NCBI RefSeq assembly: GCF_016908375.1
Contig: NZ_JAFBDS010000001.1
Span: 591,142-655,141, forward strand
Reading direction: 5' to 3'
DNA from: Amphibacillus cookii
GTDB lineage: Bacteria; Bacillota; Bacilli; Bacillales; Amphibacillaceae
Length of the DNA stretch: 64,000 bases
Positions within the stretch are counted from its first letter, which is position 1; each line of letters starts with the position of its first letter. Both the position numbers and the translations under genes were made by a program. Of this stretch, positions 27,839-37,314 are shown in pieces. The notes beneath the pieces were generated by a model. It did not search any database, had not been told where the DNA came from, and worked only from the letters and a program-made list of their open reading frames with translations.

Positions 27839-28684
27839 ATGAGACCAATACATCCACAACTAAAGGGAAAGGTTGCGGTGATTACAGGGGGTGGCGGTGT
27901 TCTCTGTGGTTCGATGGCACGTGAGCTCGCCAAACATGGTATGAAAATTGCGATTTTAAATTATCCTAAGGAATTTGGTGATCAGACCGCAACGGCTATT
28001 AAGGAAAAAGGGGGAGAAGCGCTTTCGATATTTTGTGATGTAACTAAGCGTGACATTGTTGAACAGGCAAAGGATGCGGTCGTAGAGGCATTTGGTCGTG
28101 TTGATTTATTAATTAATGGCGCAGGAGGTAATCATCCAGAAGGGTCTACGACAAATGAAGTATACGATCAAGAAGATGTTGAGGACCCAGAAGTGCGAAG
28201 CTTCTTTGACTTAACACAAGAAGGTTTTAATCATGTTTTTAACCTCAATCTGATGGGGACGCTTTTACCGTCACAAGTATTTACCAAAGCGTTATTAAAA
28301 ACCAAAGGTTCAATTATTAATATGTCATCGATGAGTGCCCCTTCTCCGATGACAAAAGTGCCGGCCTATAGTGCAGCGAAAGCGGGTATTGATAATTTCA
28401 CGCAGTGGATGGCTGTTCACTTCGGTAAGACAGGAATCAGAGTTAATGCGCTGGCGCCAGGTTTTTTCTTGACCGAACAAAACCGACGATTATTAACGAA
28501 TGAAGATGGTTCTTATACTGAAAGAACGAAGAAAATCTTATCACAAACGCCAATGGACCGACTTGGAAAGCCTGAAGATCTTCATGGGGCCTTATTGTGG
28601 CTAGCTGATGACAGTTATAGTGGTTTTGTGACAGGTATAAGTGTCCCCATTGATGGCGGGTTTATGGCTTATGCAGGTGTTTAA
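27839..28684 (+). CDS. uxuB: SDR-family fructuronate reductase (D-mannonate oxidoreductase)
   Basis: 281-residue short-chain dehydrogenase. The NAD-binding glycine motif is TGGGGVLCGSMA, the NAG-like motif is INGAGG, the catalytic Ser is in NMSSMSA and YSAAK carries the Tyr/Lys pair. The Firmicutes type of fructuronate reductase (YjmF-like) is an SDR of this length, and the next gene is uxuA, so reduction of fructuronate to mannonate is the best call. Homologous SDRs such as gluconate 5-dehydrogenase cannot be wholly excluded. RBS GAAGGAGG. Confidence 0.82.
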   Translation: MRPIHPQLKGKVAVITGGGGVLCGSMARELAKHGMKIAILNYPKEFGDQTATAIKEKGGEALSIFCDVTKRDIVEQAKDAVVEAFGRVDLLINGAGGNHPEGSTTNEVYDQEDVEDPEVRSFFDLTQEGFNHVFNLNLMGTLLPSQVFTKALLKTKGSIINMSSMSAPSPMTKVPAYSAAKAGIDNFTQWMAVHFGKTGIRVNALAPGFFLTEQNRRLLTNEDGSYTERTKKILSQTPMDRLGKPEDLHGALLWLADDSYSGFVTGISVPIDGGFMAYAGV

Positions 28685-28834
28685 GAGGTGATTGATTGTG
28701 TCTAGTAAAAAAAGATAAATAAGATGCCAGTTTTAAAGTGTCGGTTTAGATCATTATAAATTATGTTACGCAATTTAAAGTTGAGTCGGTGGGATAGCCC
28801 ACCCTTAATGAATGAGCTGAAAGGAGAAAGAAAA

Positions 28835-29926
28835 ATGCGCATGGTGTTTAGATGGTTTGGTAAAGAGAACGATCCTGTTCCATTGACTCATATTAAACAA
28901 GTTCCAGGATTAGAAGGAATAGTTTGGGCACTTCACGATGTGCCAGTTGGTGATGTTTGGCCATTGGATCAAATTGCCGAAGTGAAAAAACATGCTGATC
29001 AGTACAACTTAAATATTGAAGTTGTTGAAAGTGTTAATATTCATGAAGATATCAAATTAGGTCTGCCAACACGAGATCAATACATTGAAAATTATAAATT
29101 AACCATTAAAAACCTTGCTAAATATGGTGTTAAAGTCATTTGTTATAATTTTATGCCGGTCTTTGACTGGGTACGCACAGAATTATACAAAACCCATAAT
29201 GACGGAGCGACTTCTATGTTTTTAGAAAAACAACAAATTGAAAGTGTTGCTCCAATGGAACTTGTTAAAACGGTTTCGTATGATAATAGTTATTCGATGC
29301 CAGGATGGGAACCTGAGCGATTAAAACACTTGGCAGAACTTTTTAAGTTATATGAAGGGGTGACAGAAGAAGATCTATGGAGTCATTTACAGTATTTCTT
29401 AGAACAAGTGGTCCCGATTGCTGAACAAAATGATATTAAACTAGCAATTCATCCTGATGATCCACCGTATACGGTATTTGGTTTACCTCGAATTATAAAA
29501 GATCGCCACGATCTTAGCCGATTAGTTGAATTAGTAGATAACAAATATAATGGAATTACCTTTTGTACTGGTTCATTGGGAATTAAACCTGAGAATAAAT
29601 TAGAAGAAATGATTAAAGCGTTTGCTGAGCGAATTCACTTTGTTCACATTCGTAATTTAAGAAGATACAAAAATGGAGATATCCTTGAAACGTCACATAG
29701 AACAGAGGACGGAGACCTTAATATTAATAAAATCGTCAAGACCTTACATGAAATCGGATTTCATGGTTATGCTCGCCCGGATCATGGTAGGCAAATTTGG
29801 AATGAAAATTGTCGACCAGGCTATGGTTTTTATGATAGAGCGCTTGGCATAATGTATTTGTGGGGGCTGTGGGATGCCTATAATCAAAATTATTATTATA
29901 GAACAAAATTAAAGTTAAACGGTTAA
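28835..29926 (+). CDS. uxuA: mannonate dehydratase
   Basis: 363 residues. Dehydrates D-mannonate to 2-keto-3-deoxygluconate. A TIM-barrel metalloenzyme: [15 protein letters not shown] is the family start, [18 protein letters not shown] and HFVHIRN contain the metal ligands, and [11 protein letters not shown] closes the active site. The ATG at 28835 with AAAGGAGAAAG fits the family start; the in-frame extension upstream does not. The 2-keto-3-deoxygluconate kinase and aldolase that would follow are not in this window. Confidence 0.96.
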   Translation: MRMVFRWFGKENDPVPLTHIKQVPGLEGIVWALHDVPVGDVWPLDQIAEVKKHADQYNLNIEVVESVNIHEDIKLGLPTRDQYIENYKLTIKNLAKYGVKVICYNFMPVFDWVRTELYKTHNDGATSMFLEKQQIESVAPMELVKTVSYDNSYSMPGWEPERLKHLAELFKLYEGVTEEDLWSHLQYFLEQVVPIAEQNDIKLAIHPDDPPYTVFGLPRIIKDRHDLSRLVELVDNKYNGITFCTGSLGIKPENKLEEMIKAFAERIHFVHIRNLRRYKNGDILETSHRTEDGDLNINKIVKTLHEIGFHGYARPDHGRQIWNENCRPGYGFYDRALGIMYLWGLWDAYNQNYYYRTKLKLNG

Positions 29927-29949
29927 ATCTAATAAAAAGGATGATCAAG

Positions 29950-30200
29950 TTGGATAGTTTTTTAACAGAAGATCGAAGTTTTTCATCAATAGCTGAAATG
30001 TGGTTAGGTGAAGATCATTATAAATGGCGTATGCTCAGAAGTAATGGTGTTTCATAACCATATATAACTGGTCATAAAAATGGAAAAGACAAATTTATGA
30101 AATGGGCTGAAACCGTACCGCATTTAACCTAAAAGATATGGATGCTATGGCTGGTTTAATAATGATAATATGTGCCCAGTTAATTTGAGAATCTAGGGGT
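29950..30200 (+). pseudogene. uxaC: glucuronate isomerase remnant
   Basis: Immediately after uxuA a TTG-started frame gives DSFLTED, then [20 protein letters not shown], a TAA stop, and in the same frame PYITGHKNGKDKFMKWAETVP. These match the N-terminal part of UxaC (DHYKWR.MR.NGV..., KF..WAETVP). The segment with the metal-binding HxH loop between FL.ED and the DHYKWR block is missing. About 20 bases later another frame reads RYGCYGWFNNDN, like the C-terminal WWFND motif. So the gene has large deletions, a stop and frame breaks. It would have been the enzyme linking AguA product to UxuB. Confidence 0.75.
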
Positions 30201-30545
30201 GCAAATTTTATAGAACTGTATTTGGCAAGTAGATGGCATGTCAAATCTTCTTTTTTGCCAAATGCAGCTATAAGATAATTTAATGATTACAGATTTTAAG
30301 TCTCCTAATAATGATTACATCAATAATTTCCCTCTACACCTTCTATGATTAACGTGCTTTTTCACTTTACAATACTTACCTTTTTATTCTTTTATTGTTC
30401 TTTCCAATCTTTCTTTCAAAACCTTCACCTTACAATTAGTCTGGCAAATAAGGACAGTTTTATCACAACTCACGTCATTATATTTTATGAGTTATTCCAA
30501 TATATTTATGTATAGGTAACGGTTTCAATGATGGGAGGGTAGTAA
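30201..30545. other. intergenic region before the rhamnose operon
   Basis: A TTTGGCAA...TTGCCAAA stem with a long loop lies at about 30218-30258, probably a relic of the uxaC 3' end or a weak terminator. AGGTAACGGTTTCA at 30514-30527 matches the cre consensus at 11 of 14 positions just before the rhaB ribosome site (GGGAGGG). No open reading frame was accepted. Confidence 0.4.
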
Positions 30546-31955
30546 ATGCAAAAATGTCACTTAGCTGTCGATATTGGAGCCTCAAGTGGACGAGTGATGG
30601 CAGGCTTTATCAATCAAGAAAAATTACAGCTTGAAGAAGTGTATCGTTTTGAGAATCAAATGATTTCAAAAGATGGCCATCTATGTTGGGACATCAATCA
30701 TCTATATCAATCGCTTAAGACTGGGGTTAAAGAAGCCGTGCAGCAACAGTTTAAACCAGTAAGCTTGGCGATTGATACGTGGGCAGTCGATTTTGTTCTG
30801 CTTGACCAAGATGGTGCTTTACTGACGGATGTGATTGCTTATCGTGATCATCGCACCGATGGCGTGATGGAACAAGTTTTCCAACAAATTGACCCATCTG
30901 ATATTTACCAACGTACAGGGATTCAATTCCAACCTTTTAATACGATTTATCAATTAAAAGCATTGAAAGATAGTCAACCTGATCTTTTAGCACGTGCACA
31001 GACATTTTTAATGATTCCTGATTACTTGAATTATTTGTTGACAGGAGAAAAAGCCAATGAATATACCAATGCAACATCAACACAGTTGGTCAATCTAGAG
31101 ACAAAAGATTGGGATTATGCCTTAATTGATAAGTTAGGTCTACCGAAGCAGATATTTCAGCCGATTAAGTTGCCAAAAACAGCATTAGGCTCGATAAAAG
31201 ACAGTCTAGCTGAAGAGCTGGGTGTTAATTTTAGAGTGGTTTTACCTGCCACACATGATACTGGTTCAGCTGTTATTGCGTTACCTGAACAACAAGAAAC
31301 GATTTATCTAAGCTCTGGGACATGGTCATTAATGGGAATTGAAGCATTAGAACCGATTGCAACAGAAGAAGCATTACTTTATAACTTTACCAATGAAGGT
31401 GGCGTCGATTATCGTTATCGGTTTTTGAAAAATATAATGGGATTGTGGATGATCCAAGAAGTTAAGCGTTTATATAATGATCGCTATAGTTTTACTGATT
31501 TTGTAAGTTTGGCAGAACAAGCTGCGTCGTTTAATAGTATCGTTGATGTCAATGATCAGCGTTTTCTAAGTCCAGAAAATATGATTGAAGCGATTCGTAG
31601 TTATTGCCGTGAAACAGGCCAACCGGAGCCTACCACAACTGGTGAATTAGCACGAACCATTTTTATCAGTTTAGCTAAAAGCTATCAGCAAACGATAGAG
31701 GAAATCGAAAAATTGACCACACGTTCCTATAATCAGATCAATATCATTGGTGGCGGCTGTCAGAATGAATTATTAAATCAGTTATTAGCTGATTTTAGTA
31801 AAAAAACCGTCTATGCTGGTCCGATTGAAGCAACAGCGATAGGAAATGTAGTTGTTCAGCTCCTTGAAGCAAAACAACTCAGCACATTAACAGAAGCACG
31901 CCAACTTATTAAGCAATCTTTTCCTATTAAAATATTTCAACCAAAGGAGAATTGA
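30546..31955 (+). CDS. rhaB: rhamnulokinase
   Basis: 469 residues, FGGY carbohydrate kinase. Phosphorylates L-rhamnulose at C1. The ATPase-fold start is VDIGASSGRVMAG, the second phosphate loop is PATHDTGSAV and the adenine-binding GGGCQNELLNQLLAD closes the site. The sugar-binding motif AIDTWAVDF is characteristic of RhaB. The adjacent rhaA, four bases downstream, confirms it. The start follows GGGAGGG. Confidence 0.95.
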   Translation: MQKCHLAVDIGASSGRVMAGFINQEKLQLEEVYRFENQMISKDGHLCWDINHLYQSLKTGVKEAVQQQFKPVSLAIDTWAVDFVLLDQDGALLTDVIAYRDHRTDGVMEQVFQQIDPSDIYQRTGIQFQPFNTIYQLKALKDSQPDLLARAQTFLMIPDYLNYLLTGEKANEYTNATSTQLVNLETKDWDYALIDKLGLPKQIFQPIKLPKTALGSIKDSLAEELGVNFRVVLPATHDTGSAVIALPEQQETIYLSSGTWSLMGIEALEPIATEEALLYNFTNEGGVDYRYRFLKNIMGLWMIQEVKRLYNDRYSFTDFVSLAEQAASFNSIVDVNDQRFLSPENMIEAIRSYCRETGQPEPTTTGELARTIFISLAKSYQQTIEEIEKLTTRSYNQINIIGGGCQNELLNQLLADFSKKTVYAGPIEATAIGNVVVQLLEAKQLSTLTEARQLIKQSFPIKIFQPKEN

Positions 31956-31958
31956 GCC

Positions 31959-33212
31959 ATGTCAATTGAACAAAGTTATCATTTAGCAAAACAATACTAT
32001 CAAAAGTGGGGGATAGATGTAGAAGCGGCTCTAGAAACATTAAAGAAAATACCGATTTCCATTCATTGTTGGCAAGGTGATGATGTTAGTGGTTTTGAAG
32101 TTGATCAGCAAGAACTGTCTGGTGGGATTGATGTGACCGGTAATTACCCTGGTAAAGCAACCACACCAGAGCAATTGCGGAAAGATATCGAACAAGCACT
32201 ACAACTTATTCCTGGAAAACATCGTATTAATTTACATGCGATCTATGCAGAGACCAATGGGGAGAAAGTTGAACGTGATCAGCTAGAACCAAAACATTTT
32301 CAAAATTGGATAGATTGGGCGAAAAAGCATCAACTCGGGCTTGATTTTAACCCAACCCTCTTTTCACACCCAAAAGCGGATGATGGCTTAACTTTATCCC
32401 ATCCCAATAAAGAAATACGTGACTTTTGGATTCGCCATTGCCAAGCGAGTCGGCGGATTGCTGAGCATATTGGTAAAGAATTAGGATCACAAACGTTAAC
32501 GAATATTTGGATACCAGATGGTTATAAAGATACGCCCGCTGATCGTTTGACGCCGAGAAAACGGTTGAAAGCTTCACTTGATCGTATTTTTAGTGAAGAG
32601 ATAGATGAGCGCTACAATATTGATGCAGTGGAAAGTAAGTTATTCGGGATCGGCTCAGAAGCTTATGTTGTAGGTTCACATGAATTTTATCTCGGCTATG
32701 CTTTGAAAAATAATAAATTATGCTTACTTGATACCGGTCACTACCATCCGACAGAAATGGTGTCCAATAAGATTTCATCCCTTTTATTATTTAGTGATAA
32801 GGTTGCGCTTCATGTGTCCAGACCTGTTCGTTGGGATAGTGACCATGTTGTGACATTTGACGATGAGCTAAAAGAAATAGGACTAGAAATTGTCCGAAAC
32901 GATGCGATCGACAAAGTTATGATTGGACTTGATTTCTTTGATGCGAGTATTAATCGGATTGCGGCATGGACCATCGGTACACGCAATATGTTAAAAGCAT
33001 TACTGTATGGCTTATTAATGCCTAATGAGCAATTAAAGGCTTATCAAGAAGAAGGTCATTTTACCGATCGCCTAGCTATTTTAGAAACATTTAAAACCTA
33101 CCCGTTTGGTGCGATTTGGGACTATTATTGCCAACTGATGGGTGTGCCGGTTGAAATGGATTGGATGCAAGACGTTCGCGAATATGAGAAACAAGAATTA
33201 TTAAACCGTTAG
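31959..33212 (+). CDS. rhaA: L-rhamnose isomerase
   Basis: 417 residues. Interconverts L-rhamnose and L-rhamnulose; a Mn-dependent xylose-isomerase-like barrel. Family motifs seen: [14 protein letters not shown] near the N-terminus, [33 protein letters not shown] with metal ligands, and [14 protein letters not shown]. Length is standard. It is cotranscribed with rhaB, and a copy of the dispersed repeat follows before the fucO-like gene. Confidence 0.97.
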   Translation: MSIEQSYHLAKQYYQKWGIDVEAALETLKKIPISIHCWQGDDVSGFEVDQQELSGGIDVTGNYPGKATTPEQLRKDIEQALQLIPGKHRINLHAIYAETNGEKVERDQLEPKHFQNWIDWAKKHQLGLDFNPTLFSHPKADDGLTLSHPNKEIRDFWIRHCQASRRIAEHIGKELGSQTLTNIWIPDGYKDTPADRLTPRKRLKASLDRIFSEEIDERYNIDAVESKLFGIGSEAYVVGSHEFYLGYALKNNKLCLLDTGHYHPTEMVSNKISSLLLFSDKVALHVSRPVRWDSDHVVTFDDELKEIGLEIVRNDAIDKVMIGLDFFDASINRIAAWTIGTRNMLKALLYGLLMPNEQLKAYQEEGHFTDRLAILETFKTYPFGAIWDYYCQLMGVPVEMDWMQDVREYEKQELLNR

Positions 33213-33251
33213 TAACTGAATGAAATATATCTGTCATTACATACAGATATA

Positions 33252-33401
33252 TTTCATTCACAGATAACCGTCCGTAAAACGCTCACCTTAAAATGGAGAA
33301 TCTATTTAGGTGGGCGCTAACAGACGCTAATATCTTGATTTACTCCACTATCAATCAGTGAGCAAAGAATGAAAACGCACATTGATTGAGGTTCGTTTTA
33401 C
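33252..33401 (+). repeat. two-hairpin dispersed repeat inside the rhamnose operon
   Basis: A copy with CACAGATAACCGTCCGTAAAA at its left and TTGAGGTTCGTTTTAC at its right. It is slightly shortened: the left arm of hairpin two lacks the AACGAACC block. It lies between rhaA and the lactaldehyde reductase gene and ends 47 bases before the latter's start. Confidence 0.8.
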
Positions 33402-33447
33402 AAAAAAATGTGAAATGTTGAACATTATTATTAAGGAGGAATTTAAA

Positions 33448-34593
33448 ATGGCTGTATTGTATGTGCCGAGCACGAATTTAGTAGGAAGAGGCTGTTTGCA
33501 AGAGCTTGCCCCGTTTATTGATGATTTAGGTTTTAACAAAGCCCTTGTTGTAACCGATCAATTTTTAAATCAAAGTGGAATCGTTGCAAAGGTAACGGCA
33601 CAATTGGAGAAAGCACATGCGGATTTTGTTATTTATGATCAAGTTAAACCCAATCCAACGACATCGAATGTGCATAATGGGGTAGATGTATTTAAACGCG
33701 AAAATTGTGATTTTATTGTCTCAGTTGGTGGCGGATCGCCCCAAGATGCAGCAAAAGGTATCGGTTTAGTTGTTGCAAATGGTGGGGATGTCCGTACGTT
33801 CGAAGGTGTCAATAAAACAGCGAAAAAATCGATCCCAACTGTTGCTATTAATACAACAGCTGGTACATCAGCAGAATATACGATTAACTATGTGATTACA
33901 GATGAAGAACGTGAAGTGAAGATGGTAATGGTCGACAAAAATAGTTTAGTCGAGATATCCGTTAATGATCCAGAATTAATGGTTGATAAGCCTAAAGCGT
34001 TAACAGCTGCAACTGGAATGGATGCTTTAACACATGCGATTGAAGCGATTGTGACACCGGGCGCTTATAAGATTACCGATGCAACAGCTTTGGCAGCAGT
34101 AGAGACCATCTTTGCATATTTACCTCGAGTGGTTGAAGATGGTCATGATATTGAAGCGCGCGAACAAATGGCCTATGTGATGTTCTTGGCAGGTGTAGCT
34201 TTTAATAACGCAGGTCTCGGCTATGTCCATGCAATGGCGCATCAGTTGGGTGGTGTTTATGACTTACCACATGGTGTCTGCAATGCAATGTTATTACCAA
34301 TTGTTGAGCGTGAAAATGCATTACGTGACCCGAAAAAGTTCCCTGCCATTGCTAAAGCGATTGGTTTAGATATAGCAAATAAATCAGAGAAACAATGTGC
34401 TGATGCGGTAATTGATGCGATTACACAATTGTCTATTCAAGTGGGCATCCCGACTAAGTTGTCTGAATTAGGGGTAGATGAAGTTGATCTGGATAAGTTA
34501 GCGGAGAATGCAATGAAAGATGCTTGTGCGCCAGGAAATCCTTTTACACCGACGAAACAAGAAGTAATTAAAATGTTTAAGCAAATTTTGTAG
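33448..34593 (+). CDS. fucO: lactaldehyde reductase (iron-containing alcohol dehydrogenase)
   Basis: 381 residues, group III Fe-dependent alcohol dehydrogenase. It reduces L-lactaldehyde, the aldolase product of rhamnose breakdown, to 1,2-propanediol, recycling NADH in fermentation. GGGSPQDAAKGIG binds NAD, and the metal ligands lie in AATGMDALTHAIEA and VHAMAHQLGGVYDLPHGVCNA (Asp and three His). The start ATG 33448 has AAGGAGG. Placement between rhaA and rhaD supports the lactaldehyde role over ethanol or butanol use. Confidence 0.9.
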   Translation: MAVLYVPSTNLVGRGCLQELAPFIDDLGFNKALVVTDQFLNQSGIVAKVTAQLEKAHADFVIYDQVKPNPTTSNVHNGVDVFKRENCDFIVSVGGGSPQDAAKGIGLVVANGGDVRTFEGVNKTAKKSIPTVAINTTAGTSAEYTINYVITDEEREVKMVMVDKNSLVEISVNDPELMVDKPKALTAATGMDALTHAIEAIVTPGAYKITDATALAAVETIFAYLPRVVEDGHDIEAREQMAYVMFLAGVAFNNAGLGYVHAMAHQLGGVYDLPHGVCNAMLLPIVERENALRDPKKFPAIAKAIGLDIANKSEKQCADAVIDAITQLSIQVGIPTKLSELGVDEVDLDKLAENAMKDACAPGNPFTPTKQEVIKMFKQIL

Positions 34594-34611
34594 TGCTTAT
34601 TAATTAAATAG

Positions 34612-34662
34612 ATAAACAAAAACAAAACAAGTTTACAAGCTTGTTTTGTTTTTGTTTATGTT
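34612..34662. terminator. long AT-rich hairpin between fucO and rhaD
   Basis: A perfect 20-bp inverted repeat pairs ATAAACAAAAACAAAACAAG (34612-34631) with 34640-34659. The stem is A on one side and T on the other, so each strand presents a T-rich tail. It may partly separate rhaD from fucO. Confidence 0.7.
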
Positions 34663-34722
34663 GTTATAATTGGTTTTATAAGTTAAAATAAAAATATACA
34701 AAAAGAAATGAGGTAAAATAAT

Positions 34723-35550
34723 ATGGGGAAACAAACAAAACAGATTATTCATGCACCATTTGTTCAAGATATGATTGAAGTGACACAGAACATGTGGCGT
34801 AATGGATGGGACGAACGAAATGGTGGTAATGTTAGTTATCTTTTAGAAGAAGAACAACTACAAAACTATTTAGATCTGAATCATGTCAAACGCTCGATTC
34901 CACTAGCATTCCCAGTCAAAGCTTTGGCAAATCGTTATTTTATTGTAACTGGATCAGGTAAATATTTTAAAAATGTAGCGAAAGACCCAGAAGATACATT
35001 AGCGATCTTAAAAGTAGCTTCTGATGGACAATCGGTCGATTTGTTATGGGGACTTTCAAATGGCGGAAACCCAACCAGTGAATTGCCTTCTCACTTTATG
35101 AGTCATATTGCACGTCTTGAAAATGATGAGCAGCATCGTGTCATTATTCATACGCACACCACGAATGTCATTGCGATGACATTCGTACACGATTTATCAG
35201 CTAAAGCCTTTACAAAAACGTTATGGCAAATGTGTACCGAATGTGTCGTTGTCTTTCCGGAAGGCGTAGCCTTACTACCGTGGATGGTGCCAGGTACAGA
35301 TGAAATTGGAACGGAAACAGCACAAGCCATGGAGACACATCGCCTTGTTGTTTGGCCACATCATGGAATTTTTGGTGCTGGGGAGTCAATTGATGATGCG
35401 TTTGGATTAATTGAAACAGCTGAAAAAGCGGCGCAAGTTTATATGTTAGTAGCTTCGCATCCAGGTGGAATCAAGCAAACGATCACTGACCAAGAATTAA
35501 TTGATTTAGCAGAAGCATTTCATGTCACACCAAATCCTAACTATATTTAG
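34723..35550 (+). CDS. rhaD: rhamnulose-1-phosphate aldolase
   Basis: 275 residues, class II (zinc) aldolase/adducin family. Cleaves L-rhamnulose 1-phosphate to dihydroxyacetone phosphate and L-lactaldehyde. [13 protein letters not shown] is the substrate-binding loop, [10 protein letters not shown] gives the HxH zinc ligands, and [11 protein letters not shown] gives the third His. Catalytic Glu lies in [11 protein letters not shown]. The RBS is AATGAGG. It completes the rhaB-rhaA-fucO-rhaD set. Confidence 0.95.
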   Translation: MGKQTKQIIHAPFVQDMIEVTQNMWRNGWDERNGGNVSYLLEEEQLQNYLDLNHVKRSIPLAFPVKALANRYFIVTGSGKYFKNVAKDPEDTLAILKVASDGQSVDLLWGLSNGGNPTSELPSHFMSHIARLENDEQHRVIIHTHTTNVIAMTFVHDLSAKAFTKTLWQMCTECVVVFPEGVALLPWMVPGTDEIGTETAQAMETHRLVVWPHHGIFGAGESIDDAFGLIETAEKAAQVYMLVASHPGGIKQTITDQELIDLAEAFHVTPNPNYI

Positions 35551-35555
35551 ATCCT

Positions 35556-35590
35556 AAGACGTTATAGGGTTGCCCTATAGCGTCTTTATC
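35556..35590 (+). terminator. terminator after rhaD
   Basis: AAGACG-T-TATAGGG (35556-35569) pairs with CCCTATA-G-CGTCTT (35573-35586), followed by TATCTT. The dispersed repeat copy begins directly at its end. Confidence 0.75.
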
Positions 35591-35735
35591 TTAAGTAACT
35601 GTCCGTAAAACGCCGAGAGCAGAGGCGCATCTATTTAGATGGGTGATAACAGACGCTGATGTCCTGATTCACTTAACGAACCTGCAATCAGTGGGCGAAC
35701 AATGAAATGGTACACTGATTGAAGATTCGTTTTAT
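35585..35735 (+). repeat. two-hairpin dispersed repeat, slightly shortened copy
   Basis: The left end is degraded (TAAGTAACTGTCCGTAAAAC), but the AGATGGGTGATAACAGACGC arm and the whole second hairpin (AACGAACCTGCAATCAGTG with CACTGATTGAAGATTCGTT) are kept. It lies in the leader of the DeoR gene. Confidence 0.78.
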
Positions 35736-35843
35736 AAATTTTTGAAAGCTCAACTTTCACTGATTAGCAAAGATTGCGATGATAGGAGGAAAACTATACA
35801 ATGGAATAAGAGATCGGTTTGAAAAGAAAAGAGGTTGATGTTT

Positions 35844-36611
35844 ATGCTAGTGGCTGAGCGCCATCAAAAGATTGTTGAGCAAATAGAGGATAAGCGAATT
35901 GTTAAAGTAGCCGAATTAAGCCAGCTTTTTTCTGTAACAGAAGAGACGATTCGTCGTGATCTTGAGAAATTAGAAAAACAGGGATATTTAACGAGAAGCC
36001 ATGGTGGAGCAGTATTGAATGAAAAAAAAGAACAAGATGACATTCCTTTCGAACAACGGGAAATTACGAATATAGACGCAAAAAAAAGGTTGGCACGAAT
36101 AGCTATACGTTATGTTAAGCAAGCTGATACAATTATTTTAGATGCAAGTTCGACGGCTTGGTATATGGCGCAAATCATTCCAGACATGCCTTTGACGGTG
36201 GTGACGAATTCACTTAAGGTGGCAGCTGAATTAAGTAGGAAAGAGCGTATTACAGTTATTTGTACAGGGGGAACGTTACTTACCCGATCAGCCTCATTTG
36301 TCGGTCCGCTAGCGATTAAGGCCTTGGAAAAATATTATGTCACTAAAGCTTTTATTTCATGTAAAGGTATGCACTTAGAACGCGGTTTTACCGAGTCAAA
36401 TGAACAACAAGCCCTAGTGAAACAAAAAATGCTAGAAACCAGTGAACAAACCTTTATGTTACTAGATGATAGTAAGGTAGGGGTACAAGCGTTTTCAGTT
36501 TTGTCTGAACTTAACACGGCTGATTATTTAATCGTTAATACACCCCTACCGCATGCAATCGTAACTCAACTTAATGAACAGCATCAGGATTTAAATGTGA
36601 TCATTGATTAA
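35844..36611 (+). CDS. DeoR-family regulator, probable rhamnose repressor
   Basis: 255 residues. The N-terminal winged helix has the DeoR signature (RHQKIVEQIEDKRIVKVAELSQLF, then TEETIRRDLEKLEKQGYLTRSHGGA; shown in two parts). The C-terminal sugar-phosphate isomerase-like sensor has ILDASSTAWYMAQ, VTNSLKVAAEL and VLLDDSK-like FMLLDDSKVG. In B. subtilis a DeoR protein (RhaR/YulB) represses rhamnose genes, and its position right after rhaD suggests the same here. The start ATG 35844 is eight bases from GAGGT; the upstream TTG and ATG have poor spacing. Confidence 0.87.
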   Translation: MLVAERHQKIVEQIEDKRIVKVAELSQLFSVTEETIRRDLEKLEKQGYLTRSHGGAVLNEKKEQDDIPFEQREITNIDAKKRLARIAIRYVKQADTIILDASSTAWYMAQIIPDMPLTVVTNSLKVAAELSRKERITVICTGGTLLTRSASFVGPLAIKALEKYYVTKAFISCKGMHLERGFTESNEQQALVKQKMLETSEQTFMLLDDSKVGVQAFSVLSELNTADYLIVNTPLPHAIVTQLNEQHQDLNVIID

Positions 36612-36663
36612 TAAAAGGTTTAGTTCTTAATAAGAAGTGGCATAATATATATAGGAATACGAC

Positions 36664-36824
36664 GGTTATCACAGATAACCGTCCGTAAACCCCCCTTAAA
36701 ATAGAGAGTAGTGCAAATCGATTGAGGTGGGTGCCAACGGACGCTAATGTTCGGATTCATTCAACGAACCTGCAATCAGTGAGCTGAGAACGTAAAACAT
36801 CTAATGATCGAAGATTCGTTTTAT
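36664..36824 (+). repeat. two-hairpin dispersed repeat directly before the solitary EIIB gene
   Basis: A full copy from GTTATCACAGATAACCGTCC to AAGATTCGTTTTAT. Its 3' end is only 14 bases before the EIIB start codon, so the ribosome site GGAGGG abuts the second hairpin. If transcribed it is part of the EIIB leader RNA. Confidence 0.85.
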
Positions 36825-36837
36825 TGGAGGGCTACTT

Positions 36838-37152
36838 ATGAAGAATATCTTGCTTGTTTGTGCTGTTGGAATGTCTAGTAGTATTCTTGTCAATCGAATG
36901 ATTAAAGCAGCATCGGAAAAAGACGAGGATATTCTTGTTCATGCATGTGGCATGGGCGATATAGACAAGTTTATTGATGAAGTTAACCTGTTATTAATTG
37001 GACCTCAGATTGCTTACGTGGAAGGACAATTAAAAAAGGATTACGGAGAACGGTTATCGTTGCCAATAAAGATTATTTCAAGTAAGGATTATCAGACAAT
37101 GAATGGCGCCCGTGTTTTAGAAGAAGCCCTGCAAATGATCGAACAAGCTTAA
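36838..37152 (+). CDS. PTS EIIB component, lactose/cellobiose family, solitary
   Basis: 104 residues. Phosphocarrier with the active-site Cys8 in ILLVCAVGMSSS and the family end TMNGARVLEEAL. It shares about half its residues by eye with the EIIB proteins at 39810 and 42036, but is clearly separate from that tandem pair. No EIIA or EIIC is attached. It precedes the PRD activator gene, so it may supply phosphate-based signalling or complete another transporter. Confidence 0.88.
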   Translation: MKNILLVCAVGMSSSILVNRMIKAASEKDEDILVHACGMGDIDKFIDEVNLLLIGPQIAYVEGQLKKDYGERLSLPIKIISSKDYQTMNGARVLEEALQMIEQA

Positions 37153-37220
37153 GCTGGTATACCTAATTGGGGTGCCAGCTTTCTTAATGTTTAGCGATCT
37201 AATCAATTGAGTTATTAAGC

Positions 37221-37243
37221 TTTTTCCACTAATAGAGGAAAAG
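37221..37243. promoter_or_regulatory. putative operator of the PRD activator
   Basis: TTTTTCC-ACTAATAGA-GGAAAAG is an inverted repeat of the same type found before both PTS operons (39378, 41575, 41612). TGAAACCGCTTAAT at 37263-37276 is a cre-like site just downstream. Together they suggest autoregulation and catabolite control. Confidence 0.6.
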
Positions 37244-37314
37244 AAATAAATTAATGATGACTTGAAACCGCTTAATCAGTTAGAGTAATATTTAAGAGAG
37301 GGGAGTGACGATAA

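Noticed and set aside
30440-30480. TTTTATCACA near the rhamnose promoter as another repeat copy
   Set aside because: Only about ten bases match and neither hairpin is present.
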